From NCBI RefSeq assembly GCF_027922425.1, contig NZ_BSFQ01000006.1, positions 124,001 through 188,000 on the forward strand: DNA of 64,000 bases, read 5' to 3'. This document shows, piece after piece, positions 48,226 to 56,495 of the stretch. The DNA comes from Pseudonocardia halophobica (GTDB taxonomy: Bacteria > Actinomycetota > Actinomycetes > Mycobacteriales > Pseudonocardiaceae). Below the pieces are notes generated by a model. The model had not been told where the DNA came from and ran no database searches. It saw only the letters and a list, made by a program, of their open reading frames with translations. Positions within the stretch are counted from its first letter, which is position 1; every line of letters starts with the position of its first letter. The position numbers and the translations under genes are program-made.

Positions 48226-49295
48226 TGTTTCCCGTCGGCCGGGCGCGACTGGTCGGGTATCGGTATGGGTGGATGCTCCGGCGGCCTGATGAAGCGTTCG
48301 ACGGAATCCTTCAACAGCTGCAGTGCCACTCTGGCCTGCTCGTCGATCTCCCACCTCTCGATCACGCCCGATTCCAGGAGCCTGCTGACGAACTCGGTCG
48401 CGTGCCGCCAGTTCTCGTGGCGCTCCTCCCGGAGGATCTCGACCACCTTCGCGACGTCATCGGGGTTGTGGGCGACCTGCAAGGCAACCTGTGCCAGCTC
48501 GCCCTCCGCGAGGAGCACGCGGTAGCGATCCACCCGCGCGCCGAGCACGTCGTCGCTGTTCCGTTCCTGGAGGACACGGAGCCGGTGGGTCCGGTCCTCG
48601 AGCTCGATCCGGTGGCCGATCTCGTCGATGCTGGTCCGCTGACGGACGGAGGTCGCATTCATCGTCAGCCGCAGATAGACGGACGTCCGCAACCCGTAGA
48701 CGCTCCCGACGTCGTGCCGTCGCGCCTCGTCGAGCGCCGCGATCTCGGCCTCGGCGACCGCCTCCGCAGGAAAGCGGCGCGTGACGGTCCCGAGGACCTC
48801 CTCCAGCGGAGCGGTCAGGACCTCCCGGATGTCGCGGACGGCATCCTGCACGACGAGCATCGGGTCCGTCACCCGCCATCGCACGCTCGCCTTCGCGTGG
48901 AACGCATACGTGTCCCCCTTGGACGGCAGGTCGAACTCGATCGTCGTGTGCCGGAGGCCGGTGTCGACCTCGTAGACCGTCCCGGCGCCGGCCCAGAACA
49001 GCTCGCCCGCGGTCGGTCGGGCATGGGGCTCGAACAACCGCGAGCGGCCCTTCGCGTCAATGATCACCAAGGCCACCCGAGCGCTCGGGTGTGGCCGGGA
49101 CCGGAGTGCGGAGAACCGGGTCTGGTGCCGCTCGCGCAGGACGGGGTCCGCGCCCTGCAGCGCAGACGGCGAATTCGATCCGCCCGCCACGGCGTCCGAT
49201 CGGTGCGGCCGAGACGTTCCCTCCACCGCGTCCCGGTCCGATCGATTCTCACGGGGCTTCTGGTCATCCGGCGTCTTCCCGTCGGGCTGGGTCAT
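48222..49295 (-). CDS. SPFH/Band 7-like protein in the conflict operon
   Basis: A 357-residue protein. After a polar N terminus of ~70 residues comes ARVALVIIDAKGRSRLFEPHAR and then a Band 7-like core: FHAKASVRWRVTDPMLVVQD, VRDIREVLTAPLEEVLGTVTRRF. The HDVGSVYGLRTSVYLRLTM strand and a long C-terminal coiled-coil/helical part follow. It has no obvious signal or membrane helix, unlike classical stomatins. It is coupled by ATGA overlaps to the NTPase gene upstream and the small membrane protein downstream, which may anchor it. A scaffold role in signalling is inferred. Confidence 0.7.
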   Translation of the reverse strand: MTQPDGKTPDDQKPRENRSDRDAVEGTSRPHRSDAVAGGSNSPSALQGADPVLRERHQTRFSALRSRPHPSARVALVIIDAKGRSRLFEPHARPTAGELFWAGAGTVYEVDTGLRHTTIEFDLPSKGDTYAFHAKASVRWRVTDPMLVVQDAVRDIREVLTAPLEEVLGTVTRRFPAEAVAEAEIAALDEARRHDVGSVYGLRTSVYLRLTMNATSVRQRTSIDEIGHRIELEDRTHRLRVLQERNSDDVLGARVDRYRVLLAEGELAQVALQVAHNPDDVAKVVEILREERHENWRHATEFVSRLLESGVIERWEIDEQARVALQLLKDSVERFIRPPEHPPIPIPDQSRPADGKQ

Positions 49296-51637
49296 GCCGA
49301 GGCGCCCTCTCGTGACGCCGTGGCCGCGATCGCTGCGGTGATGCGCTCCGCAGAGCGGGGGGACAGGGGGTCCGCCCACCGACGCCGACGGCTGTCCACG
49401 GCATGGAGCAGCCGCCGTCGATCGCGCTCCCCGTCGACCAGATGCGGCACCAGTCCCAGGAAGGCGTCGAGTGTGGCGGGATCATCCTCGGCGATCTGCC
49501 ACCACGAGCCGATGGAGTTCATGAGGACCGATCCCGCGAAGCGTTCGGACAGGACCGAGCGGAGGATGTCACCGACGGGCTCCCACAACCTCCCGTCCTC
49601 GTTCGGCAGGCCGAGAAGGATCGGCCACCGCCGGCGATCGGCCTGTGTCCGCGGCTGGTCGCCGAACACCTCCGTGTCGCTGCCGATCGACGACATCCGC
49701 AGTCCGGCCATGAGCACGACGCACTGCTGACCGAGTTCACGCACGCTCGGACGCTCGTGGCTCAGCCAATCGCGCACCTTCCGGAGCACCGCATGGCGGT
49801 CGTCTGCGTTGGCGAAGAGCCGTGCTGCGCTGAGCGCGCTCACGAGGCGCAGGTCCCAGACTTGCGCGGCATGCCGGCCGGGCACGTCGTCGGGCGCGAT
49901 CAACTCCCATGGTGTGCCTATCACCCGGAGCTCCTCGAAGGATCTGTCGATCGAGCGCTTGCCGATCCCGTAGCCGAGGCAGCGCGCCGCTGTCCAGCGC
50001 AGGGCCAGCTCGTCCGAGCGGCGCCACCGCCGCAACTGCGCCTCGACGACCTCGCGCGTCCGCTCGTCGAGAGCAGCGTGATCGAGCGCCAGGGCGGCGA
50101 AGGTCCGCCGTCCGATCCACGTCTCGTCGTCCGCGTCGTCATCGTCTGGTGTGTCGCGGTCCGGATCATGTGCCCTCGCGGGCGGGCGCACCTCGGCGGC
50201 TCGGGCGATGAGAGCCGGGAACGTGTGGGTGAAGTCCGCAGCAGCCAGCAGGCCCGCTGCCTGGGCCGCCCGGTTGCGCACGAGGGCCTGCGGGTGGGCG
50301 GACAGCCGCCACAGCCACTCCACGACCGGTTCGCGAAGGGGAAGGTGCCGCTGCCACACGTACGTCAGCAGAACCGCAGGCGTCCGTCGGTCCCGGTACC
50401 GGACGACCTGCGACGGCACCGGCACACCGTCCATCGTGACGTCACCTTCCGCGGTCTCGGCGTCGAGTGCTGCCAGGACCGTGTCGTCGGTCTCGGACAC
50501 CACGGGGCGGCCGAGCGTGGGTGCGTTCCCGCCGGCGTGGACCAGCAGGTCTGCGAGGTCGGCCGCTGCGGTGCTCATGATGTGCAGCGGGAGGTCGTCG
50601 AATACAGCGAGAGCCATCCGGAGCGCAGCGGTCCTGAGCCTGCGTTCCGTGACGTCGCGACGCACCGATTCGCCGAGGTCGGCGAAATACTCGGCGATCC
50701 GCCGGGACAGGAACCCGGCCGCGGCGGTGCGCAGTTCCTCGAGCGTCAGCCGCTCCTTCATGTGATCGACCAGCAGAAGTGCGAGCCCCGCGATCTCGGC
50801 CGGGCGAGGCGTGGGGCCCAGAGCCTCCCGGACCTCTGGTGCCTCTGCACACCTCAGGAGTTCGTCCACAGTCATGATGTCGTCCGGACGGCGATGAAGC
50901 TCGAGGAGGCCCTGCAGGAGCGCCTCGTAGGGCGGCGGGGCGCACTCCAGGAGGTAGTCGCCGAGTGCGTGGAGGACGGCCGGAGTCGGGGGCGCCACCA
51001 GGACGAAGTACCCTCGGCGGCGCTGCAGGAGGGCGGCGAGGCGGTCGGCCTGGGCCTCGGTGGGTGGAAGGCGTCGCTCCGTGATCTCGGCCAGGGTGCC
51101 GGTGCCTTCGGCGATCGTCTGCTCGTCGACGTCGCCGAGGTCGGTTCCCGGCCCCAACCGGAAGACCTTGCCCTCGCTCACCGTGTCGAGCAGGTGGAGC
51201 CCGGTGGTCGCGCGGCCGCTACCGGGATGCCCGACGAGGACGAGTAGCCGCCGCGCATCGAGGGCGGTGAGCATCTCGTCGTACCCCGGCACGGCCACGT
51301 ACTGCTCCCGGAGCAGCTCCAGCCGTTCCTCCCGGACCTGACCGGCCTCGGCCGCACGCTGCCGCGGGCCACCGACGTAGATGCGGTCGCCCACGTGGAC
51401 CCGCTGATCACGACCGCCGGTGATCATGGCGGTGGCAATGGGACGGAGGGCTTTCCGACCGCGGAGGAGCTGAGCCTGGTCGGCGTCGTCCTGCAACGCC
51501 TTCCGGTCCGTGCCCGTGGCCGGCGCAGAGCCGTCCCCGATGCCGCTCGACGAGGCTCCTGGGTTTCCCCCGGCAGGACCGGGAGCGGGCGCTGACGGCG
51601 CAGCAGGGGCCTGCTCCGAGTCATCGGGCGTGCTCAT
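49292..51637 (-). CDS. STAND-like (degenerate) P-loop NTPase with helical repeats
   Basis: A 781-residue protein. A disordered Pro/Ala/Gly N terminus and a short conserved stretch (GDRIYVGGP) precede the nucleotide-binding part: LLVLVGHPGSGRATTGLHLL near residue 136. Here the Walker A Lys-Ser/Thr is replaced by Arg-Ala, and Walker B (GYFVLVAPPT) lacks acidic residues. This GxxGxGR variant resembles the 'inactive STAND' families described in bacterial conflict systems. The C-terminal ~500 residues are alpha-helical, HEAT-like (RTPAVLLTYVWQRHLPLREP, ALVRNRAAQAAGLLAA, ALRWTAARCLGYG). ATGA overlaps link it to genes on both sides. It is probably the sensor/scaffold that gates the SEFIR effector. 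Confidence 0.72.
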   Translation of the reverse strand: MSTPDDSEQAPAAPSAPAPGPAGGNPGASSSGIGDGSAPATGTDRKALQDDADQAQLLRGRKALRPIATAMITGGRDQRVHVGDRIYVGGPRQRAAEAGQVREERLELLREQYVAVPGYDEMLTALDARRLLVLVGHPGSGRATTGLHLLDTVSEGKVFRLGPGTDLGDVDEQTIAEGTGTLAEITERRLPPTEAQADRLAALLQRRRGYFVLVAPPTPAVLHALGDYLLECAPPPYEALLQGLLELHRRPDDIMTVDELLRCAEAPEVREALGPTPRPAEIAGLALLLVDHMKERLTLEELRTAAAGFLSRRIAEYFADLGESVRRDVTERRLRTAALRMALAVFDDLPLHIMSTAAADLADLLVHAGGNAPTLGRPVVSETDDTVLAALDAETAEGDVTMDGVPVPSQVVRYRDRRTPAVLLTYVWQRHLPLREPVVEWLWRLSAHPQALVRNRAAQAAGLLAAADFTHTFPALIARAAEVRPPARAHDPDRDTPDDDDADDETWIGRRTFAALALDHAALDERTREVVEAQLRRWRRSDELALRWTAARCLGYGIGKRSIDRSFEELRVIGTPWELIAPDDVPGRHAAQVWDLRLVSALSAARLFANADDRHAVLRKVRDWLSHERPSVRELGQQCVVLMAGLRMSSIGSDTEVFGDQPRTQADRRRWPILLGLPNEDGRLWEPVGDILRSVLSERFAGSVLMNSIGSWWQIAEDDPATLDAFLGLVPHLVDGERDRRRLLHAVDSRRRRWADPLSPRSAERITAAIAATASREGASA

Positions 51638-52830
51638 CGTTCTCCCGGACCATAAATGTGACCGATGTGGACGGAGCCGTGATCGCGCTGGATCACCACG
51701 GGGCCACTGTTGTGCTGCACGGACCAATCCGGGCTGGGTTCGCCGTTCCCCCGGGGGCGTTCCGAACGTCCGGCCGGTAACGGTGGACAGACCGAACGGC
51801 CCGCGACGGCGATCCAGCACGTGCGGCCGTCGGCAGCGTCTGCGGCGACCTCGCGGAATGACCGGAGGGGCGGGAAGAAGCCCGAGGAGGCTACGGCTCG
51901 TTCGTGGAAGGCGTGCGAGATCGCCACGACCGTCGAGGCACCGTGCACGCGGTGCATCAGTGCGGTCGCGCGACAACCTGCAAGCCGCTCGGCGAGCCGG
52001 CTCGGAGTGGCTCCGCCAGTGTGGTCGACGTCCGCTCCGACGCTGCACCTCGCCTTCTCGTGCCGCGTGAACGAATGCAGGTCGTCCAGAAGCAGCCCGG
52101 CAGCGGACACGTCGTCGGCCCGAAGGGTCACCTCCCGCTCGTACACCTCGCAGCTACCCTCGAGGAGGCTCTCCGTCACCACCTCGGCATCCGCCGGCGC
52201 CTTCGTGGTGAGGACCTCCGCGGCCCTTCGCCGTGTCCAAGGGGAGCCTCCCGACACGGTGATGTGGAGGACGATCCGTGGCGTCGGGTCGTCGGGGGCG
52301 AGCCGAGGGACCGGGCGGAGCTCAGGAGACACGATGGCCGGCTGACCGGTGAGGAAGCGTAGGAGCCGCGTCACGCCCTCCACCGTGAAGCTCTCCACGC
52401 GGTACTCCGTCACCACACCTGGCTGGAGCGTGTAAGGGACGTCCGCAGTACTCGTGCCGGGGAGGAGCACCGTCAAGAACTTCCGCCGGGCGCCTGCCTG
52501 GTCCCGGTAGAGCTCGGACCGGATGAAGCGGGCCTCCCACTGCACCCCGAGCCCCGGGCCGGCCTCGTCCTCCTCTCCGACGTCGGACTCGAACCGGCGA
52601 CGGTAGGCGGGCGACGCGATCAGCAGGACGTGATCAGCGGTGCGGACCTGCTCCCGGGTCCATGTGGACCAGTCCTGCGGTTCCTCGTCGGCCACTCGAT
52701 CGAACACGGCGTCGACACCGTTGTGCCGCAGCAGCTCCCACAGCCGTCTGACGTCCGCCTCGTGCTCGGGCACACCATGCGCGTACGAGATGAAGACGCG
52801 CACGGACCGATCGCCTCGATCGTCCACCAC
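51634..52830 (-). CDS. SEFIR (TIR-like) domain protein, first gene of the conflict operon
   Basis: A 398-residue protein starting with a SEFIR domain: VRVFISYAHGVPEHEADVRR, LRHNGVDAVFDRVADEEPQ, WSTWTREQVRTADHVLLIAS, then VQWEARFIRSELY and a RRKFLTVLLPG strand. A second domain (about 190-360) is unfamiliar. The protein ends with VVIQRDHGSVHIGHIYGPGE, a short repeat-like motif seen at the ends of some actinobacterial conflict proteins. The GTG-GTG start has GGGAG upstream; longer frames to 53079 have no credible site. SEFIR domains are TIR relatives that often act as adaptors or NAD-cleaving effectors. Confidence 0.78.
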   Translation of the reverse strand: MVDDRGDRSVRVFISYAHGVPEHEADVRRLWELLRHNGVDAVFDRVADEEPQDWSTWTREQVRTADHVLLIASPAYRRRFESDVGEEDEAGPGLGVQWEARFIRSELYRDQAGARRKFLTVLLPGTSTADVPYTLQPGVVTEYRVESFTVEGVTRLLRFLTGQPAIVSPELRPVPRLAPDDPTPRIVLHITVSGGSPWTRRRAAEVLTTKAPADAEVVTESLLEGSCEVYEREVTLRADDVSAAGLLLDDLHSFTRHEKARCSVGADVDHTGGATPSRLAERLAGCRATALMHRVHGASTVVAISHAFHERAVASSGFFPPLRSFREVAADAADGRTCWIAVAGRSVCPPLPAGRSERPRGNGEPSPDWSVQHNSGPVVIQRDHGSVHIGHIYGPGER

Positions 52831-53128
52831 ACTGCTCCCGACCTCGCCACGGCCGATCAAGGCCGCGGCGAACCCCCCTGCCGCCTCCCACGCCGACGGG
52901 CCCCCGCTCGTCGAACTGCACCGTCGCATCCCTCGTGAGGGCACGGAGCGAGATCGTGGTGTCACAGATCGTGGCAAGTGGAGGGCGCCACGCAAAGGGC
53001 CAACAGGTTGACCCGAACATGTGCGAAGTGCGTACCGACGGCGGTACCGCTCGCATACCCTCCTGAAGCGCGAGGTCACCGGTCAGCACTCGTCGGTAGG
53101 GTTCGGGCCTACGAGGAGCGGGGGACGC
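52831..53128. promoter_or_regulatory. Divergent promoter region between the SEFIR operon and the SLOG-SLATT genes
   Basis: A ~300-base non-coding gap that must hold both promoters. It contains TGCGTA and TACCGC half-sites around 53029-53050 (TGCGTACCGACGGCGG) and a GCGGTACCGC palindrome (53041-53050). Shared control of both arms is plausible. Confidence 0.5.
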
Positions 53129-53878
53129 ATGGACGAACGGGGTGTTGGTCCGGCGCCCTCTCGACCGGCCGCGGACGACGGCCCCCGGATTGTCGAGATG
53201 TCCGGCGAGGATCTCCGCGATGTGCTCGGCGGAGTGGGACTGTCCCGTGTGCGGCCGGTTCTCGTACTCGTCGGCGGCGCGGACGGGATGGACGGGCTCG
53301 TCCTCGACCGCACGGGAAGTCTCTTCGGCAGAGTGCTCGTCCCGCTCCTCGACGAGCACGGGATCGCGGTGGTCGACGGCGGCACCGACGCCGGGGTGAT
53401 GCGCGCCATCGGGCGGGCCCGGTCGACGGCCGGCGGGCGCTTCCCGCTGGTCGGGGTGGCTGCGCACGGCACGGTGGCGCCGGTCGGTGCCGGGACGGCC
53501 GATACCGCGGTTCCCGAGCCGCACCACACGCATCTCCTGCTGGTTCCGGGCGACACCTGGGGCGACGAGGCGCCATGGCTCGCGATGGTGGCCGACCTCG
53601 TGGCCGGTGATCTCCCGACAGCGACGCTGCTCGTCAACGGCGGGGAGATCGCCTACGCGGACGTGGAGCGCAGCCTCGAGCGGGAGCGCCCCGTGCTCGT
53701 CCTGACCGGCACCGGACGCACCGCCGACGCCATCGCCGACGCCATCGCGGGCGGCCCCGCCGATCCACGCGCAGCCCGGATCGCGAGCCGCCGGGACCTC
53801 GTCCGGTCCGTACCGATCCAGGCGCCCGGCGAACTCCGGTCCGTGCTCGGGGAGATGCTCGGAGTCACATCCGGCTAG
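53129..53878 (+). CDS. SLOG-superfamily protein (LSDAT type)
   Basis: A 249-residue protein with a Rossmann-like SLOG core of the LSDAT kind: VLVLVGGADGMDGLVLDRTG, VVDGGTDAGVMRAIGRA, FPLVGVAAHGTVAPVG, THLLLVPGDTWGDEAPWL, ATLLVNGGEIAYADVERSLE and PVLVLTGTGRTADAIADAI. SLOG domains are proposed to bind or make nucleotide-derived ligands (NAD- or cyclic-nucleotide-like) and activate partner effectors. The ATG follows GGAGCGGGGGA. Two SLATT genes follow, the classical partners of SLOG. It is divergent from the SEFIR operon. Confidence 0.82.
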   Translation: MDERGVGPAPSRPAADDGPRIVEMSGEDLRDVLGGVGLSRVRPVLVLVGGADGMDGLVLDRTGSLFGRVLVPLLDEHGIAVVDGGTDAGVMRAIGRARSTAGGRFPLVGVAAHGTVAPVGAGTADTAVPEPHHTHLLLVPGDTWGDEAPWLAMVADLVAGDLPTATLLVNGGEIAYADVERSLERERPVLVLTGTGRTADAIADAIAGGPADPRAARIASRRDLVRSVPIQAPGELRSVLGEMLGVTSG

Positions 53879-53919
53879 CCGGCGACGAGTCACTCCCCGA
53901 CACGACGAGGAGATGATCG

Positions 53920-54426
53920 ATGAGACGCCCGGCGCTGCTCGCCCGGTTCCCGAGCCTGCGGCCTGTACGAGCACGGAACAGATCGGTGCTGGCCCCTGCG
54001 GTCGCCGCGGAGTATCCGCAGCTTGCGGCGGACATCGAGCTCGCTGACGAGATCGTCGGGCCGGAGTTCGGCGCGGCCGATCACGCCGCGCTGAGGCAGC
54101 AGAACCGGTACCGGCGCCAGCAGGTCGTGATCATTCTCGGGACCGCGGTGCTCACCGGGCTGGGCGGGTTGCAGGCCGTGTTCCCGGAAGAGCGGTGGCC
54201 GGGGATCATGCTCGCCGTCCTCGGACTCCTGCTGGCCTTCGCAGGCCGTGCCGCAGGCGAGCTCCGCGCGCTCGACACCTTTCTCGACGAGCGGATCAAG
54301 GCGGAGCGGCTGAAGTCCGCCTACTTCCGCTATCTGTCGCGCACAGGGCGGTACGCCGACGAGGACCGGACGACCCGGCTGCGACGGGCGGTCGTCGCGA
54401 TCAAGCGGGGAGAGGAGCCGGTATGA
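53920..54426 (+). CDS. SLATT-like two-helix membrane protein 1
   Basis: A 168-residue protein with a charged N-terminal half (LADEIVGPEFGAADHAALRQ), two adjacent membrane helices (VVIILGTAVLTGLGGLQAVF and GIMLAVLGLLLAFAGRAAGE) and a C-terminal helix (DERIKAERLKSAYFRYLS). This matches the SLATT (DUF4231-like) plan of SLOG-associated membrane effectors thought to form pores. The ATG follows GAGGAGATGATCG. It overlaps the second SLATT gene by 4 bases. Confidence 0.75.
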   Translation: MRRPALLARFPSLRPVRARNRSVLAPAVAAEYPQLAADIELADEIVGPEFGAADHAALRQQNRYRRQQVVIILGTAVLTGLGGLQAVFPEERWPGIMLAVLGLLLAFAGRAAGELRALDTFLDERIKAERLKSAYFRYLSRTGRYADEDRTTRLRRAVVAIKRGEEPV

Positions 54427-54920
54427 GCGACCGGGACGGGCAGTTCCGCGCGTTGTACCGGCGGATGCGCATCGAGGACCAGCGGAGGTGGTACGCGTCG
54501 CGGGCGAGGGAGTACCAGACGGCCCACGACCAGGTCGTCCTCGTCCGCAATGTTCTGCTCATGGCCGCGGCCGTGGCCGGTGTCGTCTCGCAGGCGGTGC
54601 ACGGGACCGCCCGCGCGGCCTGGGCGATCGGGGCCGCCGTCCTCGGGGCTCTCGCCGGGGCGGTCACGGCGTACGAGTCGTTGATCGGCTTCCCGCAGCT
54701 CGCGAAGCTGTACTCCGACGCCGAGCGGAATCTCGAGGAAGCCGGCATCGACTGGGACTTGCCGGGCGCCGACCTCGCGCGCGAGATCGAACGCGTCGAG
54801 TGGGTCTTCCGGAGCGAGCGGGGGCAGTGGGGGCAACTCGTGGTCAAGGCCGCGTCGGCGACGGACCCGGCCGGGGAGGAGGGCAACGCGGAGGCCGACC
54901 GCGTCGAGGAGCCGCGGTAG
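54423..54920 (+). CDS. SLATT-like two-helix membrane protein 2
   Basis: A 165-residue protein: an N-terminal amphipathic helix (LYRRMRIEDQRRWYASRARE), two membrane helices (VLLMAAAVAGVVSQAV and AIGAAVLGALAGAVTAYESL), then ERNLEEAGIDWDL and a helical REIERVEWVFRSERGQW. The YESL-to-LEEA pattern after the second helix is typical of SLATT proteins. It starts inside the ATGA at the end of SLATT 1. Two different SLATT genes in tandem suggest a hetero-oligomer. Confidence 0.75.
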   Translation: MSDRDGQFRALYRRMRIEDQRRWYASRAREYQTAHDQVVLVRNVLLMAAAVAGVVSQAVHGTARAAWAIGAAVLGALAGAVTAYESLIGFPQLAKLYSDAERNLEEAGIDWDLPGADLAREIERVEWVFRSERGQWGQLVVKAASATDPAGEEGNAEADRVEEPR

Positions 54921-55009
54921 CGCCGAGTAGCCGGACAAGTACGCCTACGTATCCCCCTTTGCGTGATCATCGGTCTGGCGCTGCCGCCGAAGCAGCCCGA
55001 CGAGGCGTC

Positions 55010-55495
55010 TCACGCACTCGTGTACTCGACGCCGACCGACTGGGCCCCGCCCTCCGAGTACATCTGCAACTGCCACTTCGTGTCACCGAGGACGTCGACG
55101 GCCAGCTCCTCCCACTCCCCGGGCTCGCCCAGCGGCGTCCAGGCACCGCATTGCATCGGCCCGCCCCTCGACGGCTGCAGGCAGGCCCGGGCGACAACGG
55201 GATACGTCGCCGTCGTCAGCCGGAGAGTGACGTCGCTGCACACCCGGGCGGTGTAGTTCGGCCCGGTCACGACGTACGCGTTCTCGCTGCCTCCGGCGGG
55301 CAGCTCCAGACCCCGCGGGACGGCGGAGTCGTGGCACGGATTCTTCGACGCCGCGATCACCGCCGCACGAGCGAGGCTCGGAACGCCCGCCGAGAGGTCG
55401 AGGGTGGTGGCCGGCACGGCGAGGAGCCCGAGCGCAGCGAGAAGCAGTACACCGACAGCCAGGCGTCCGCGCGAGCGGGAAGAGGGCGTGGTCAT
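55010..55495 (-). CDS. Secreted protein of unknown function
   Basis: A 161-residue protein with a signal peptide (LAVGVLLLAALGLLAVPA). The mature part has four cysteines (NPCHDSA, ARVCSDV, ARACLQP, MQCGAWT), which could form two disulfides, and beta-strand-like segments ending in EGGAQSVGVEYTSA. The ATG follows AGGAAAG. I do not recognise the family. It is convergent to the SLATT genes and sits 63 bases downstream of the zinc peptidase on the same strand... in transcriptional order it is followed by nothing and preceded by the peptidase's neighbourhood, so they may be unrelated. Confidence 0.7.
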   Translation of the reverse strand: MTTPSSRSRGRLAVGVLLLAALGLLAVPATTLDLSAGVPSLARAAVIAASKNPCHDSAVPRGLELPAGGSENAYVVTGPNYTARVCSDVTLRLTTATYPVVARACLQPSRGGPMQCGAWTPLGEPGEWEELAVDVLGDTKWQLQMYSEGGAQSVGVEYTSA

Positions 55496-55558
55496 GATCT
55501 TTCCTCATGTGGTGCGACGGGCCGGCCGACCCGCCGGCCTGTCGTCGGTGGAGGAGCG

Positions 55559-56296
55559 TCAGAAAGTGGTGGCGAGGTCCGAGCCCGGGACGTAGCGGTC
55601 ACAGGCCGTCAGCCCCCGCGCGGCTCCGAGCGCGACGGCGGACGTGCGCTCGGTCAGCGAGCCGTGCGTGCGGTCGGGACCGTTCTCGGAGCTGTCGGGC
55701 AGGATCCGCGCGATGTCCGCGACGTCGCGGAGGCGGAACGTGCCGTCGTGGGCCAGTTCGCCGAGGAAGGACCCGCCGATGCAGTCGGCCTGGTTCTCCA
55801 GCTCCAGGTCGGTCGCCTCGGGACCTCCACCGGCGAACTGCAGGTGGTGACCCCACTCGTGGGCGACGACGAGCATCGCGGCGGCGTCGCCGTAGCTGCC
55901 GTAGAAGGTCCACAGGGCTTCCTCGCCGAGGTAGACCGTCTGGTCCGCGGAGCAGTAGAAGGCGGCGTTCTCGTCGGCCTCCGGGTCCCCGTACCCGTCG
56001 ACGCAGGAGCTCGTGGCCGACGTACCCCGCTCGAGGATGCGGTACAGCGGGAGCGGCACGTCCGGCCGCATCTGCTGCGCGTAGCGGTTCACCTGGCGGA
56101 CGGCCTCCGCCCCGAAGGCCGACATCTCGTCGGGGCCGTAGCAGTCGTCGAGCTCGGGGCAGGCGGACCGGACCGGCTGGACGGTGGCGGCACCGATCGG
56201 CGGGGTCGGCTCGGCTGCCGTCGCGGCGCCGGCGGTGGCGAGGAAGGCCCCGACGACGGTGGCGGCGACGGCGGCGAAACGGGCGGTGCGGTTCAT
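55559..56296 (-). CDS. Secreted neutral zinc metallopeptidase (YpfJ-like)
   Basis: A 245-residue exported protein. The signal peptide is RFAAVAATVVGAFLATAGAA. The zinc motif HEWGHH (HExxH) lies in AMLVVAHEWGHHLQFAGG, followed by LELENQADCIGGSFLGELA with the third ligand, as in the neutral zinc metallopeptidase family. Cysteines are paired (SACPELDDCYG). The ATG at 56296 has a GAGGAGCC site; an upstream frame extension has none. The substrate is unknown. Confidence 0.88.
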   Translation of the reverse strand: MNRTARFAAVAATVVGAFLATAGAATAAEPTPPIGAATVQPVRSACPELDDCYGPDEMSAFGAEAVRQVNRYAQQMRPDVPLPLYRILERGTSATSSCVDGYGDPEADENAAFYCSADQTVYLGEEALWTFYGSYGDAAAMLVVAHEWGHHLQFAGGGPEATDLELENQADCIGGSFLGELAHDGTFRLRDVADIARILPDSSENGPDRTHGSLTERTSAVALGAARGLTACDRYVPGSDLATTF

Positions 56297-56495
56297 CTCG
56301 GGCTCCTCGGCTCGGGTCGTGCTGACGAGGAGAAGCCTGTCGATCAGCGGCTGCCGGTGGCGGTTCATCCCTGAACCACGAGCGGCGACCGCTGGGCGGG
56401 ACGGTCGGGGACACACCCGCTACGACCTGCGAGGAGTTGCCGTGGACCGGAAGCCGGCCGAGAACCGTGGCGACCGTGCGTCGCCACGCGGGGGA

